Shown: positions 18,775 to 27,703, counted from the stretch's first letter. The stretch: DNA of 64,000 bases from Paucisalibacillus globulus DSM 18846 (GCF_000482485.1 NZ_KI519441.1:48202-112201), one strand, 5' to 3'. Notes: generated from the letters alone by a model not told the origin. Made by a program: numbers and translations.

Positions 18775-19980
18775 CTATGAAGCAATCTTTGCCTCATTCT
18801 TTCTTTCTGAATGCTCTATAACAACACTTGCAGCAGCATCCCCCATAATATTTACCGATGTACGCATCATATCTAGAATTCGATCAATACCAGCAATCAA
18901 AGCAATTGCCTCTAGCGGAAGGTTAACAGCTGCCAATGTCATTGTAAGCATAACCATGCCGGCACCAGGCACCCCAGCAGCACCAATTGATGCTAGAGTT
19001 GCAACTAAGGCAACAATGATTAATTGACTAAAGGAAAGGAATTGGCCAAAATATTGTGCGGTAAACAGTACTGCTATACCTTGGTAGATTGCGGTGCCAT
19101 CCATGTTAATGGTTGCTCCTAATGGCAAGACAAAACTAGTTGTTTCTTTGGAGACCCCGAGGTTTTCTTGCGTATTTTTCATGGTAACAGGTAATGTTCC
19201 AGAACTACTACAAGTTGTAAATGCAACGGTTGCCGCTGGGAAGATCCCTTTAAAAAAGTGGAGTGGACTCATTTTTCCTAGCGTTTTTAGTGCGATAGAA
19301 TAGACGATGCCAACTTGGATTAAACAAGCAATTAGAACTGCTATAATTAATTTCATCAGTGGCATTAATACATCCAAACCATACTGTCCAACAATCGGTG
19401 CTAGTAAACCAAAAATTCCAAGGGGAACAAGCTTCATAACTACAGATGTAATTTTATACATAATTTCTGCCAGTCCATCAAAAAAACGTTGAACAGGTGC
19501 TGCTTTTTCTCCAACCATGATAATACCTAGACCAAGAAAAATGGCAAAGAAGATTATTTGCAGAACGTTTGCTGTTGCGAGGGATTCAATGGGATTAGTC
19601 GGTACGATATGAAGGAGTGTATCCACCACACTTTGCGTTTCACCAGATGGAATATTTTCGTCATTTAACTGAACATCTACGCCAGTTCCTGGTGATATAA
19701 CAGAAGCGACTACAAGGCCGATAACAACAGCAAGAAAACTGGTAACAAGATAAAATGTAATTGTCTTTCCACCTAATCTACCAAGTTTCTTCATATCACC
19801 TGCACTAGTTACACCAACAACAATTGTTGCTAAAATTAACGGTACAATAATAAATTTAATTAAGCGTAAGAATAAGTCTCCCAGTGGCTGAACATACGTT
19901 GCGCTATCTCCAAAAATTAAACCAACAATAATAGCTAATGCAAAAGCAGCAAGTATTTGCCATAAAAAACTCTTTTTCAT
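18775..19980 (-). CDS. Dicarboxylate/amino acid:cation symporter (DAACS, GltP/GltT-like)
   Basis: 401-residue transporter of the glutamate/dicarboxylate symporter family with about eight membrane helices and two re-entrant hairpins. The serine-rich TTCSSSGTLPVTMKN and the NMDGTAIYQG motif, which bind cation and substrate, are intact. The start at MKKSFLWQ has AAGGAG nine bases upstream, so I prefer it to a start six codons earlier. Glutamate, aspartate or C4-dicarboxylate uptake is likely; which one cannot be decided. Confidence 0.9.
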   Translation of the reverse strand: MKKSFLWQILAAFALAIIVGLIFGDSATYVQPLGDLFLRLIKFIIVPLILATIVVGVTSAGDMKKLGRLGGKTITFYLVTSFLAVVIGLVVASVISPGTGVDVQLNDENIPSGETQSVVDTLLHIVPTNPIESLATANVLQIIFFAIFLGLGIIMVGEKAAPVQRFFDGLAEIMYKITSVVMKLVPLGIFGLLAPIVGQYGLDVLMPLMKLIIAVLIACLIQVGIVYSIALKTLGKMSPLHFFKGIFPAATVAFTTCSSSGTLPVTMKNTQENLGVSKETTSFVLPLGATINMDGTAIYQGIAVLFTAQYFGQFLSFSQLIIVALVATLASIGAAGVPGAGMVMLTMTLAAVNLPLEAIALIAGIDRILDMMRTSVNIMGDAAASVVIEHSERKNEAKIAS

Positions 19981-20178
19981 AGATAATTCTCCTTTCATTT
20001 GGTAAGATAAGAATAACTATGTCATGAAAATCTGTTCTCTCCTTTCTACAATAAGGATGGAAGCACTTTCAAAAATTCTTTAGCTTATTTGTATTCGACT
20101 TAAATGAAAATTATATTAGTATATCAAAAAAAACTTTTGATATTTACTATAAATACTACTTAAAAGTGAGGTGTGAGC

Positions 20179-20469
20179 ATGTTAGTTCAAGCGGTTATAA
20201 CCATAGGTGCAGTATTAGCTGTAATAGCTATTATCTTAGGCTTCATTTTCTTAAAATCTACAGGTGGCAAAGGCTATCTGGCTTATTATCCAAGCGCAAT
20301 TCTTTTCTTTGGTGGAATTATTGTAGTTTGTGCAGCTACTCCTAAGAAGATTATGATTTGGGAAGCAGGACTAGGTGGATGGGGAATTGCATGCCTATTT
20401 GCTGCTGCTATCAGCTTCATGGTGACTAGTGTTAGTCATGCATATCAAGCACATGATGCAAAAGCATAA
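20179..20469 (+). CDS. Small integral membrane protein, unknown
   Basis: 96 residues with three strongly hydrophobic segments (about 4-26, 36-52 and 62-82). No family recognised. The ATG at 20179 follows GTGAGGTG; a GTG two codons upstream is also possible. The gene stands alone and ends at a bidirectional terminator. Confidence 0.65.
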   Translation: MLVQAVITIGAVLAVIAIILGFIFLKSTGGKGYLAYYPSAILFFGGIIVVCAATPKKIMIWEAGLGGWGIACLFAAAISFMVTSVSHAYQAHDAKA

Positions 20470-20510
20470 GCAGTTTAGATTGAATTACAAATTATTCACA
20501 CATAGCTAAA

Positions 20511-20548
20511 AAACCTCGTACAGTTTGATAACATTCTGTACGAGGTTT
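20511..20548. terminator. Bidirectional terminator between the membrane protein and cvfB
   Basis: AAACCTCGTACAG pairs perfectly with CTGTACGAGGTTT. The minus strand continues with a T run, so it mainly serves cvfB. Confidence 0.85.
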
Positions 20549-20562
20549 GTTCTATAACTGGA

Positions 20563-21411
20563 TTATTTTAAATAAGTGTTTCCATCACGTTGCTCAATTT
20601 TTCCATCTTTCATTAGTTTACCCAATGCTCGTTTGAATGCAGCTTTACTAATATTGAATGTCCCACGAATATCATCGGGATCACTTTTGTCACTAAATGG
20701 GATCATTCCATCGTGCTCCTCTAAATGCTCTAAAATCATATCCGCGTCCTCAACCATACCGTGTTGCTTTAATGGGCGAAGGGAGATATTAAGAGTCCCA
20801 TCGTATTTCACTTCAATAACTCGTCCTTCTACTAATTCCCCAAGACGAGGTTCCACTTTTCTTTCAGAATGGTGGATAAACCCACGATAATCCTCATCTG
20901 TTATGATTGCAGAACCTTCTCTACTCGTATGGTAGACACGACCAGAAACCGTTTGATTCAATAAAGAATCAGGTGCAAGTTCAATTTCACGTGATATTAC
21001 TCCTTCTGTAGCAGGGATAGCAAGTAATCTACCTTTCCGGTCCTTACCTAAAGTTACATAAAGCATATCGTCTTCATTAGGCCAAACATCTTCAAATAGG
21101 GGAAGATCATCTTTTGATACTAAAAATTCCTTTGTAGTACCTATATCAACGAAAACACCTAAATTAGGAAGTGCATTTACAACTTTACCCCAACCATATT
21201 CATCCATCACAGCATGAGGTAGTTTCATTGTTGCAGTTAAGTTTCCTTTTTTATCTTGATACAAAAATACATCAACTTCTTGTTCAATCTCTAGGTCAGC
21301 ATCTGTTTCATTATGATGAAGTAAAGCTTCGGTCGTATTTTTTTTAACCACGTATCCATTATCGATTTTTCGATCGACAATCATTGTTTGAATGGTACCT
21401 ATTTCATTCAT
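20563..21411 (-). CDS. cvfB: CvfB/YitL-type S1 RNA-binding protein
   Basis: 282 residues built of S1-like beta-barrels and a C-terminal winged helix (ISKAAFKRALGKLMKDGKIEQ). The segment RGFIHHSERKVEPRLGELVEGRVIEVKYDGTLNISLRP is a clear S1 repeat. CvfB proteins bind RNA and affect virulence and gene expression in staphylococci; YitL is the Bacillus form. The start at MNEIGTIQ follows AGAGGT. A terminator-like hairpin ends 30 bases before the start codon and a long structured leader precedes it, so attenuation is possible. Confidence 0.88.
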   Translation of the reverse strand: MNEIGTIQTMIVDRKIDNGYVVKKNTTEALLHHNETDADLEIEQEVDVFLYQDKKGNLTATMKLPHAVMDEYGWGKVVNALPNLGVFVDIGTTKEFLVSKDDLPLFEDVWPNEDDMLYVTLGKDRKGRLLAIPATEGVISREIELAPDSLLNQTVSGRVYHTSREGSAIITDEDYRGFIHHSERKVEPRLGELVEGRVIEVKYDGTLNISLRPLKQHGMVEDADMILEHLEEHDGMIPFSDKSDPDDIRGTFNISKAAFKRALGKLMKDGKIEQRDGNTYLK

Positions 21412-21441
21412 ACTTAAACCTCTTTTCATATGTATTGGAAA

Positions 21442-21468
21442 AGGGATACCCTAGTATTTAGGGTACCC
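21442..21468 (-). terminator. Terminator-like hairpin in the cvfB leader
   Basis: On the minus strand GGGGTACCCTA pairs with TAGGGTATCCC over 11 bp (one G-U), followed by TTTTCC. It lies directly before the cvfB ribosome binding site, so it is either an attenuator of cvfB or the end of a separate small RNA. Confidence 0.65.
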
Positions 21469-21469
21469 C

Positions 21470-21804
21470 TTATATTTCTAAAGTAACACATCGTTTTATA
21501 TATATCCCGAAACACTTCGGGTGGGAAATTCAGTTCTAATCTGTTTATCAAAAGTTGTTATCTCGGTAACGCTTCCGAGTTCTTTCTAGAATTTCACTTT
21601 AACCGCGGTAACTCTTCCACCTTAATTGATTATCGTTCTATCCCAGTGGTGATAGGATATTAGAAATCAATCCGATGTCTTCTAACTTAAGCAACGCAAG
21701 CCCAACCTTCTCTTACGTCCTTGCGACCCCTTAGTCGCGCCAGTGTGAATAAGCATCAACAAAAACATTGTAGAATGCCAGATTCGTATGTCACTTTAGG
21801 TAAC
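21470..21804 (-). ncRNA. Structured leader or small RNA upstream of cvfB, type unknown
   Basis: No frame is open, yet the minus-strand transcript would form several short hairpins: GCGAC/GTCGC, CTCGG/CCGAG, CCCGAA/TTCGGG and TTAGAA/TTCTAA. The middle part is richer in G and C than nearby spacers. A promoter and palindrome lie just upstream, and a terminator just downstream. It matches no riboswitch class I know. A T-box-like ACCGCGG occurs but without the GGTGGNACC form. It is a candidate cis-regulator of cvfB or a free RNA. Confidence 0.45.
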
Positions 21805-21839
21805 CTAAATAGTATCGCATATAATATTTCTATTGTCAA
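21795..21839 (-). promoter_or_regulatory. Promoter with 15-bp TTTAGGTNACCTAAA palindrome
   Basis: On the minus strand TTGACA (21839-21834), a 17-base spacer and GATACT (21816-21811) form a promoter. The perfect palindrome TTTAGGTTACCTAAA (21809-21795) covers the predicted start site. The TTAGG/CCTAA arms recall DtxR/IdeR/SirR-type metal-repressor sites; this is a resemblance only. The -35 box overlaps the stop of the preceding permease gene. Confidence 0.55.
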
Positions 21840-22498
21840 ATTTGCTTTTTAAGACACAGGACTTTATTAGAAATAAATATGGACAAGGAAAATAAGCTAA
21901 AAGCTACTATTGTTATTACTAAGTAGGGCTGAATGTGTATAACAGACTCGATTAGTGGAACAGTCCATTGATCAAGGTAATTAAAAATTATTTCATTTTC
22001 CATCCCGGAAATGTTAACTAGTGCATCTAATGTGTATAAAAAAACAGCAAAATAGCAGACAGCAATGATGATAATTGGTAATACAAAGGATTTAAATAGA
22101 AAGAAAAGTGGCACAAAACACGCAAGCATGATTAATCCTAAAGAGAGCAATATTACTACTTCTTTCCAACCAAATGTGAAAATATGGTATGGGACGAATC
22201 TAGCCATTAAATTACCCATAATTAGTTGATACACTATCGTTCCAATCCAAACAATGAGCATGGATAGATACCTCGAAATGACAAGACTACTCCTACTAAC
22301 CGGTAAACTAACCATATAGCGAGTGATGTGAGCCTGATGATCACTATAAAATACACCTATAAATAATACTGGTAGTAACATTCCTAAACTAATTTGGAAA
22401 GGTGGGATTGTAAGAATATGGCCAACTGGTATTAAAATAGCTATTGCTACATATATACTTTTATAATTGATAAAGTCACGAATTAGTATACCTTTCAT
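21836..22498 (-). CDS. ABC-2-type permease subunit of a YtrA-type operon (second)
   Basis: 220 residues with about six membrane segments and no soluble domain. It is the last gene of a GntR regulator-ATPase-permease-permease operon. The start at MKGILIRD follows AGGAGGTG eight bases upstream. Sequence is too hydrophobic for substrate inference. The whole operon resembles the ytr cell-wall-stress ABC operons of Bacillus in layout. Confidence 0.75.
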   Translation of the reverse strand: MKGILIRDFINYKSIYVAIAILIPVGHILTIPPFQISLGMLLPVLFIGVFYSDHQAHITRYMVSLPVSRSSLVISRYLSMLIVWIGTIVYQLIMGNLMARFVPYHIFTFGWKEVVILLSLGLIMLACFVPLFFLFKSFVLPIIIIAVCYFAVFLYTLDALVNISGMENEIIFNYLDQWTVPLIESVIHIQPYLVITIVAFSLFSLSIFISNKVLCLKKQI

Positions 22499-22510
22499 AT
22501 ATTGCACCTC

Positions 22511-23149
22511 CTATATAATGTCTCTTCGTTTAAATATTTGTATAGATAGTTGATAAGAAACAAATAAGCAAATGATCGATAGGATGATAGGCATTAGATA
22601 TGGTTGGATAGTGAAAAGTTCCGCTATAAATGTTCTAATTAAATCATCGAATGTAATGAGTGTGTTTCCAACGGTCAATACATTTAAATAAATTAAGCAT
22701 GTGAACGATATCATGAAAAATGTTGCAGCATGGATAAACTGTTTATAAAAGTAAAAGACAGGGATGTAAATAGAAAATAAAAGTGCTGTTATCCAATACT
22801 GCTGAATCAAATTAACAAAATCCACCCTTGAGAATACTGAAGATGGTACCACAATATGCCAAGCAAGATCCGCAATCCAAAGAGATCCAATGAATAGAAC
22901 AGAAAGTGATACTAAAAATATATATCTAGCACGCACCATATCTTTTCTCCTTAAGGGAAGACTAACTAGGAATTGTTCGACATTATTCTGTTTTTCTATA
23001 AGGAAAACAATAAATAAGAAACTTAGTAAAGCCCAAATGAAGACACTAGAGCTAGGAAAATGAATCACATACGAAATTGGAATGATAGCAAGTAAGATAA
23101 GGATGTAAAGTTTTGTTGATTTCCAATCTCTAATAAATAACTGCCACAT
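22511..23149 (-). CDS. ABC-2-type permease subunit of a YtrA-type operon (first)
   Basis: 212 residues, about six membrane segments, starting MWQLFIRDWKSTKLY, typical of ABC-2 permeases with an N-terminal amphipathic stretch. GGAGGG lies five bases before the ATG. It begins one base after the ATPase stop codon and probably pairs with the following permease. Confidence 0.78.
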   Translation of the reverse strand: MWQLFIRDWKSTKLYILILLAIIPISYVIHFPSSSVFIWALLSFLFIVFLIEKQNNVEQFLVSLPLRRKDMVRARYIFLVSLSVLFIGSLWIADLAWHIVVPSSVFSRVDFVNLIQQYWITALLFSIYIPVFYFYKQFIHAATFFMISFTCLIYLNVLTVGNTLITFDDLIRTFIAELFTIQPYLMPIILSIICLFVSYQLSIQIFKRRDII

Positions 23150-23150
23150 C

Positions 23151-24002
23151 CTAACCCTCCTTCCGAGTCATAAGAAACATAATATCTTCTAGATTAGCCT
23201 TTTCAATCACTATTTCATCACCAAATGTTTCAAAAATAGAAGGATTACCTTCATATAATCCTTGGAACCCTGTATCGGACATTTGTAGCCCAGTAAATAA
23301 TCCCTTAGTATCTTCGTCAATCATATTCTTTGCACCTTTTACTAGATGAAAGCTTTCCCTAATGTCATCCATTCTTTTCTGAAAGAGGATTTTTCCTTCA
23401 TAAATAAACACAATATAATCTGCAATTCGGTCTAAATCATTCGTTAAATGGGTGGATAGAAAAATAGTTTGATTTTCATTAACCATTAAATCCTGTAATA
23501 AATCCAATAGTTCCCTACGGAAAATTGGATCAAGTCCAGAGGTTGGTTCATCCATCACAATAAATTCTGGTCTATGACTCAATGCAAATAGAAGCGAGGT
23601 TTTCATTTTCATTCCCTTGGAAAACTTTTTGACTTTTTTTCGAAGTGGAAGCTCGAATATAGTTACATACTTTAGGAATAGTTCCTCATCCCAAGTTTTA
23701 TAGAGTGGTGCAATGAAAGACTTCATATTATTAATGGAAAAATCGTCATACATAAAAAGCTCATCATAGACAAAACCAATTTTCTGTTTGTTTTGATGGT
23801 CTTTATGTGAGTTACCAAAAATCTGGATATCCCCTTCATCAATGTGCAAGATGTCCATTAACATTTGAATTGTTGTTGTTTTTCCACTGCCATTTGGTCC
23901 GATAAATCCTGTAATAAACCCATTAGGTATGGTGAATGACAAATTTTCAATGGAGAAATCTTTTCGTTTTTTAGTAACATTCTTGAATTCCACTGTATTC
24001 AT
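23151..24002 (-). CDS. ABC transporter ATPase of a YtrA-type operon
   Basis: 283 residues. Walker A is GPNGSGKTTT near residue 36, the signature is FSKGMKMKTSL, Walker B is FIVMDEPTSGLDP, and the H-loop is LSTHLTNDLD. It is the ATPase partner of the two permeases. Its ATG shares one base with the stop of the GntR regulator gene (TGATG), so the regulator and transporter are made together. Substrate unknown; related systems answer cell-wall-active antibiotics. Confidence 0.88.
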   Translation of the reverse strand: MNTVEFKNVTKKRKDFSIENLSFTIPNGFITGFIGPNGSGKTTTIQMLMDILHIDEGDIQIFGNSHKDHQNKQKIGFVYDELFMYDDFSINNMKSFIAPLYKTWDEELFLKYVTIFELPLRKKVKKFSKGMKMKTSLLFALSHRPEFIVMDEPTSGLDPIFRRELLDLLQDLMVNENQTIFLSTHLTNDLDRIADYIVFIYEGKILFQKRMDDIRESFHLVKGAKNMIDEDTKGLFTGLQMSDTGFQGLYEGNPSIFETFGDEIVIEKANLEDIMFLMTRKEG

Positions 24003-24379
24003 CAGTTGTCCCCCTCATAATAAATTCCAATCATTTCTATTAAGTCATCCTTTGAAAGTCCGATATGTCTACCAGCTTTCACTAACTTTTCTAGGTCATT
24101 TTCTAATTCACGAATTTGCCATTCTCGTAATACATGTGGTTGCTGACCTGCAACATATGTACCTCTTCCAACTGCCGATATTAAATATCCTTCTTTCTCC
24201 AATTCCTCATATGCCCGTTTAGTGGTAATAACACTGACTTTTAAGTCTTTGGCAAGGACTCTCATGGAAGGTAGTGCATCACCCTCTTTTAATTCACCGG
24301 AAAAGATGTGCTGTTTGATTTGTTCTTTTATTTGAAGAAAGAGTGGATCTTTGTTGTTTGTGGAAATAATAATGTTCAT
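24002..24379 (-). CDS. GntR-family repressor, YtrA subfamily
   Basis: 125 residues: a GntR winged helix (LQIKEQIKQHIFSGELKEGDALPSMRVLAKDLKVS...) plus the short C-terminal dimerisation helices of the YtrA group, with no large ligand domain. AGGAGGTG precedes the ATG. It is the first gene of the operon, and an AT-rich inverted repeat lies directly upstream. Autorepression of regulator and ABC transporter is the usual design. Confidence 0.88.
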   Translation of the reverse strand: MNIIISTNNKDPLFLQIKEQIKQHIFSGELKEGDALPSMRVLAKDLKVSVITTKRAYEELEKEGYLISAVGRGTYVAGQQPHVLREWQIRELENDLEKLVKAGRHIGLSKDDLIEMIGIYYEGDN

Positions 24380-24398
24380 TTATAACACCTCCTAATAT

Positions 24399-24435
24399 GT
24401 ATATATTGTATATAGTTTATATATACAATATATAC
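24399..24435. promoter_or_regulatory. Probable operator of the YtrA-type repressor
   Basis: GTATATATTGTATATA and its exact reverse complement are separated by five bases, just upstream of the regulator ribosome binding site. YtrA-like proteins bind inverted repeats in this position. The promoter itself is hidden in the AT-rich arms. Confidence 0.65.
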
Positions 24436-24724
24436 ACTAAGTGTCATGGATTGTCAATATAATTAATGAAAAATATTCAACATATATTTTCGTTGGAAAA
24501 TAGGTGACATGATACGGTAATTTCAGAGGGGATAAAAGCTACCTGCATTCGATATAATTCTACAAAATATTGCCTGGGAAATAGTTAGAGACTGAAGCCA
24601 GACTAATCCTTAACAACCTTTAAAACAAGCTATCTTTCCATAAAAGTGGATAGAAAGTATTGTTTGAATGAACTATTTTCTTTAAAATAATAATAATGAA
24701 TTAAACGTACAGGGAGGTTATAAA
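24436..24724. other. Intergenic region between divergent units
   Basis: AT-rich, no open frame. CTATCTTTCC and GGATAGAAAG-like arms near 24630-24657 form a weak hairpin. The promoter of the UPF0158 gene must lie here. Confidence 0.4.
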
Positions 24725-25186
24725 ATGAGTATTAAAGTAAAAATTGATGATATCGTCGAAGGACTAGAGTTTCAAATGGATGATTACTCTACCCTACTAA
24801 ATACTAAAACGAGTAAAGTAGTTTCCATTGCCAATCATTACCTAGGAAAAGCAGAAGATGGAGAATATGATGAAGCAGAGGATTTAGATGACGAAGAAGA
24901 AATGGCCTATGATATCGTAGAAAATTGGGATGATTATGAGGATCTACCTTCAACATTTGATATCAACGAATATGAAATGATAGAGGATTTCTGTTTTACT
25001 ATTAGTAGTGAAGCGAAAAAGGATAGATTGCTACGAGCTATACAGGGGAAAGGTACTTTTAAAAGGTTCAAAGATACTGCTCATGATCTAGGCTTAATAG
25101 AGGATTGGTACAAGTATCGTGAGAATTGCTATAAACAAATTGCAATAAGGTTTTGTGAAGAATTAGATTTAGAATATATGGAATAA
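24725..25186 (+). CDS. UPF0158-family protein
   Basis: 153 acidic residues. The pattern of a short beta part, a DEEEEMAYDIVENWDDYEDLPS stretch, and the late IQGKGTFKRFKDTAHDLGLIEDWYKYRENCYK segment fits the uncharacterised UPF0158 family. AGGGAGG precedes the ATG. The next gene starts 17 bases on. No function known. Confidence 0.75.
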   Translation: MSIKVKIDDIVEGLEFQMDDYSTLLNTKTSKVVSIANHYLGKAEDGEYDEAEDLDDEEEMAYDIVENWDDYEDLPSTFDINEYEMIEDFCFTISSEAKKDRLLRAIQGKGTFKRFKDTAHDLGLIEDWYKYRENCYKQIAIRFCEELDLEYME

Positions 25187-25203
25187 AGTTAAAGGGGTGG
25201 GTT

Positions 25204-25590
25204 ATGAGTAAACAAAAAATAGAGCAACAGGTGAATAGATACGCAATAGAATTAATAAAAGAAAAAGGATATGTTAGTCCAATTGAGCTTCTCATTAAAA
25301 TGGAACGACTGACACTAAAGCAAGTAGAGGATTGGCGATTCAGGAAAATCCCTTATCTAGAACGTGTTACTAATGGAAATCTATCAAAACTAAATTATAC
25401 GCTTCAAGTATTAAAGAGATTTGCTGCGGAAATGAAACTTAAACCGTCAATCACTTCCTACAAATCCTGGGGGAAAGGTCCGAAAAAACTTCTTCTTTTT
25501 TCTAAGACAGGCAGTCCATATATAGAAGAGCTGTATTCCACACATTATGTTCGACCGAATAACAAGAAGATAGAGCAAAAGAATACATAA
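25204..25590 (+). CDS. Conserved hypothetical protein
   Basis: 128 basic residues, no membrane segment or cysteine cluster. The N-terminal half is helical (IEQQVNRYAIELIKEKGYVSPIELLIKM); the C-terminal half is Lys and Gly rich (SWGKGPKKLLLFSKTG). I recognise no named domain. AAAGGGGTGG precedes the ATG, and close spacing to the UPF0158 gene and to the next gene suggests a three-gene operon. Confidence 0.6.
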   Translation: MSKQKIEQQVNRYAIELIKEKGYVSPIELLIKMERLTLKQVEDWRFRKIPYLERVTNGNLSKLNYTLQVLKRFAAEMKLKPSITSYKSWGKGPKKLLLFSKTGSPYIEELYSTHYVRPNNKKIEQKNT

Positions 25591-25635
25591 AAGGCAGGCA
25601 GGGATAGAAACTATAAAGTTAAGAGGGGAATATAC

Positions 25636-26190
25636 ATGGGAAAAGTTACAAAACTTAAAGTTACAGAACTAAAAAAGCATTTAAAAGAATATGACCAAAA
25701 GGAACTTATCAACCTAGTTACTGATTTGTATAAACTAAATGAAAATGTTCAACAATATTTAACTGTGAAATTTAATGGAGAAGAAACGATTAAGGATCTA
25801 TATTTGAAGGCAAAGAAAGAAATAAGAGATGAATTCTTTCCAGATAAAGGCTCTGGCAAGATGCGTCTAGCAGAAGCAAAAAGCACTATTACTAATTTCA
25901 AAAAGCTAACAAACGATCATGTGAAGATGGTTGATTTAATGGTATTTTATGTAGAAGTTGGAACAGAATTTACAAATGCATATGGAGATATTGATGAGAG
26001 ATTCTACTCTAGTATGTATTCCATGTACGATAAGGTGATCATGGAATGTGAAAAAGATGAAGCTTTATTTAAAGAATTTCATGATCGATTATATGGGATT
26101 ATTGTTGATTCTGATGGTATTGGCTGGGGATATCCAGATGGATTGGAAAATCTTTACTATTCGATAAGTTGGTTAGAGGAAGAAGAGTAA
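25636..26190 (+). CDS. DUF6155-like protein
   Basis: 184 residues, helical and charged. The opening LKVTELKKHLKEYDQKELINLVTDLYKLNENVQQYL and the middle AKKEIRDEFFPDKGSGKMRLAEAK match the pattern I associate with DUF6155. No catalytic motif is evident. GAGGGG precedes the ATG. Confidence 0.65.
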   Translation: MGKVTKLKVTELKKHLKEYDQKELINLVTDLYKLNENVQQYLTVKFNGEETIKDLYLKAKKEIRDEFFPDKGSGKMRLAEAKSTITNFKKLTNDHVKMVDLMVFYVEVGTEFTNAYGDIDERFYSSMYSMYDKVIMECEKDEALFKEFHDRLYGIIVDSDGIGWGYPDGLENLYYSISWLEEEE

Positions 26191-26210
26191 ATATATAATT
26201 TTTATTATGC

Positions 26211-26244
26211 GTAGCTACAGGGCTGTTAAAACGCTTGTAGCTAC
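26211..26244. terminator. Hairpin after the three-gene hypothetical operon
   Basis: GTAGCTACA and TGTAGCTAC form a 9-bp stem 20 bases after the stop. No T run follows, so efficiency is uncertain. Confidence 0.45.
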
Positions 26245-26301
26245 ACTAGTTTCCAGTAGAAATATATAAAGTACATTTTTTACTCTTTTATTTTCTGAAT
26301 A

Positions 26302-26330
26302 TTGACATTATATATCATTTCCTATACTAT
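26302..26330 (+). promoter_or_regulatory. Promoter of the GntR regulator, no ribosome binding site downstream
   Basis: TTGACA (26302-26307) and TACTAT (26325-26330) are 17 bases apart; TATACT at 26323 is an alternative -10. The start codon begins only ten bases after the -10 box, so the message is probably leaderless. The spacer carries TTATATATCATTT, close to the palindrome at the hpa operon promoter. Confidence 0.6.
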
Positions 26331-26339
26331 ATAAGTATT

Positions 26340-27011
26340 ATGATAAAAGAAAACAAACAACAAAAAGTGTATCGTATTGTAAAGGGTAGGATTATTGAGC
26401 GTGAATATGTACCTGGGCAACGAATTGTAATTGATCAAATTGCAAAGGAGTTAGAAACGAGTTCTATCCCTGTTCGGGAGGCGTTACGTCAACTCGAGGC
26501 GGAAAGGCTAGTTGTATACAAACGAAATGTCGGTCCAGTTGTTGCGGCAGTGAATGAATCTGATTATTTGGATACTGTCCATGTACTTGCATTATTGGAG
26601 GGACAGGCTGCTTCCCTTGCTGCACGAAATTTTCCAAGAGAAGAGCTAGATGAATTAAGAAAGTTAAACCAATCGATGGAGGAGGCACTGAATGAATTTG
26701 ATATTATCCAGTTCAGCAAATTAAATGCACTATTTCATCGTGTTATTTGTGAGCAGTGTGGTAATACATTTTTATTAGAAACGATTGAGAATACTTGGAA
26801 TCGGATTGATTCAATACGAGGAACTGGATCAACCTTATATTCGAGACGGGTTAAAGAATCGATAGAAGAACATAATGAGATAATTGCTTTATTAGAAGCC
26901 GGGGCTACAGAAGAAATTGAAATAATGGCCCGCGCACATAAAATTCGTACGGCAGAGAACTTTGAAAAGAGAAGGAAGAATATGATTGAGACAAATACGA
27001 TGACCTTTTGA
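26340..27011 (+). CDS. GntR/FCD-family regulator, possible controller of the hpa operon
   Basis: 223 residues. An N-terminal winged helix (YRIVKGRIIEREYVPGQRIVIDQIAKELETSSIPVREALRQL) is joined to an all-helical FCD effector domain with metal-site histidines (ALFHRVI, EHNEII and ARAHK). FCD regulators usually sense organic acids or aromatic-pathway intermediates. No gene it could control remains adjacent. The 4-hydroxyphenylacetate operon begins 6.8 kb away past decayed genes, and its promoter has a related motif. No Shine-Dalgarno sequence exists before the ATG. Confidence 0.82.
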   Translation: MIKENKQQKVYRIVKGRIIEREYVPGQRIVIDQIAKELETSSIPVREALRQLEAERLVVYKRNVGPVVAAVNESDYLDTVHVLALLEGQAASLAARNFPREELDELRKLNQSMEEALNEFDIIQFSKLNALFHRVICEQCGNTFLLETIENTWNRIDSIRGTGSTLYSRRVKESIEEHNEIIALLEAGATEEIEIMARAHKIRTAENFEKRRKNMIETNTMTF

Positions 27012-27654
27012 ATAAACTTTGGAAATTAGATTTATAACAGGAGTTTCATCGATAATAGAAAGTTTGAACAACATGCATGGATTTAGAAAAATAAACGGTT
27101 CCGTTATGGAATACAAAACCTTAATTACCAGCAAGAATAACATTTAATTTCAACAAATTTTAAGTGGTGAATAATAAGTAAAAAAAACACAAAATATAAT
27201 GTTGGCTTCATCAAGATATTTGACGGAGCCATTTTAAGTATATTTTCTCTGTTATATTCAGAATAGACTTATTTTTGTGCTACCCTATAATTAGAATGTG
27301 AAAAGAGACATTTAAACTCCCTCAATTAGATTCAGGTCACTTGGTGTGAGTAAAGTCCATTACTAATGAATTTCTACCTTTTTATAATACCTTACAATTA
27401 ATTAGAATCCTTTAGGAAAATTGGTATTGATTTTTTATTAATATGTTGAAATTTGAAAAGGGATAGTGAATAGATGATATACAAATATATAACAATTCCT
27501 CTATTTTCTATCAATTAGTCGTCTGGTAAACAAATACCGTGGAGGGTTCTGTCCTTGAAGAAAGGGGTACAACAACGGGGGCTAAGTGTTGAGAGGCGAT
27601 TTAAGCTATGAATTGGATATTGCTATTTTTCTCAAACCTTATTTCAAACCAACG
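27012..27654. other. Gene-free stretch at the left edge of the decay zone
   Basis: About 640 bases with stops in all frames and low coding character. I recognise no remnant, RNA or repeat. It is noticeably longer than other spacers in the window and may be eroded sequence. Confidence 0.5.
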
Positions 27655-27703
27655 TTGACAATATGGTTTTGATATTATATTATCATTTTATAAAATGATA
27701 ATA
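27655..27703 (+). promoter_or_regulatory. Promoter with a 26-bp perfect palindrome (autoregulatory operator)
   Basis: TTGACA (27655-27660) and TATTAT (27678-27683) are 17 bases apart. The 26-bp perfect palindrome at 27678-27703, half-site TATTATCATTTTA, covers the -10 and start region. The following gene encodes an HTH regulator, so self-repression is likely. Confidence 0.7.

Noticed and set aside
21600-21640. T-box leader suggested by GGTGG and ACCGCGG on the minus strand
   Set aside because: Seven bases separate the two parts, so the GGTGGNACC bulge cannot form, and the downstream gene is not an amino acid gene.
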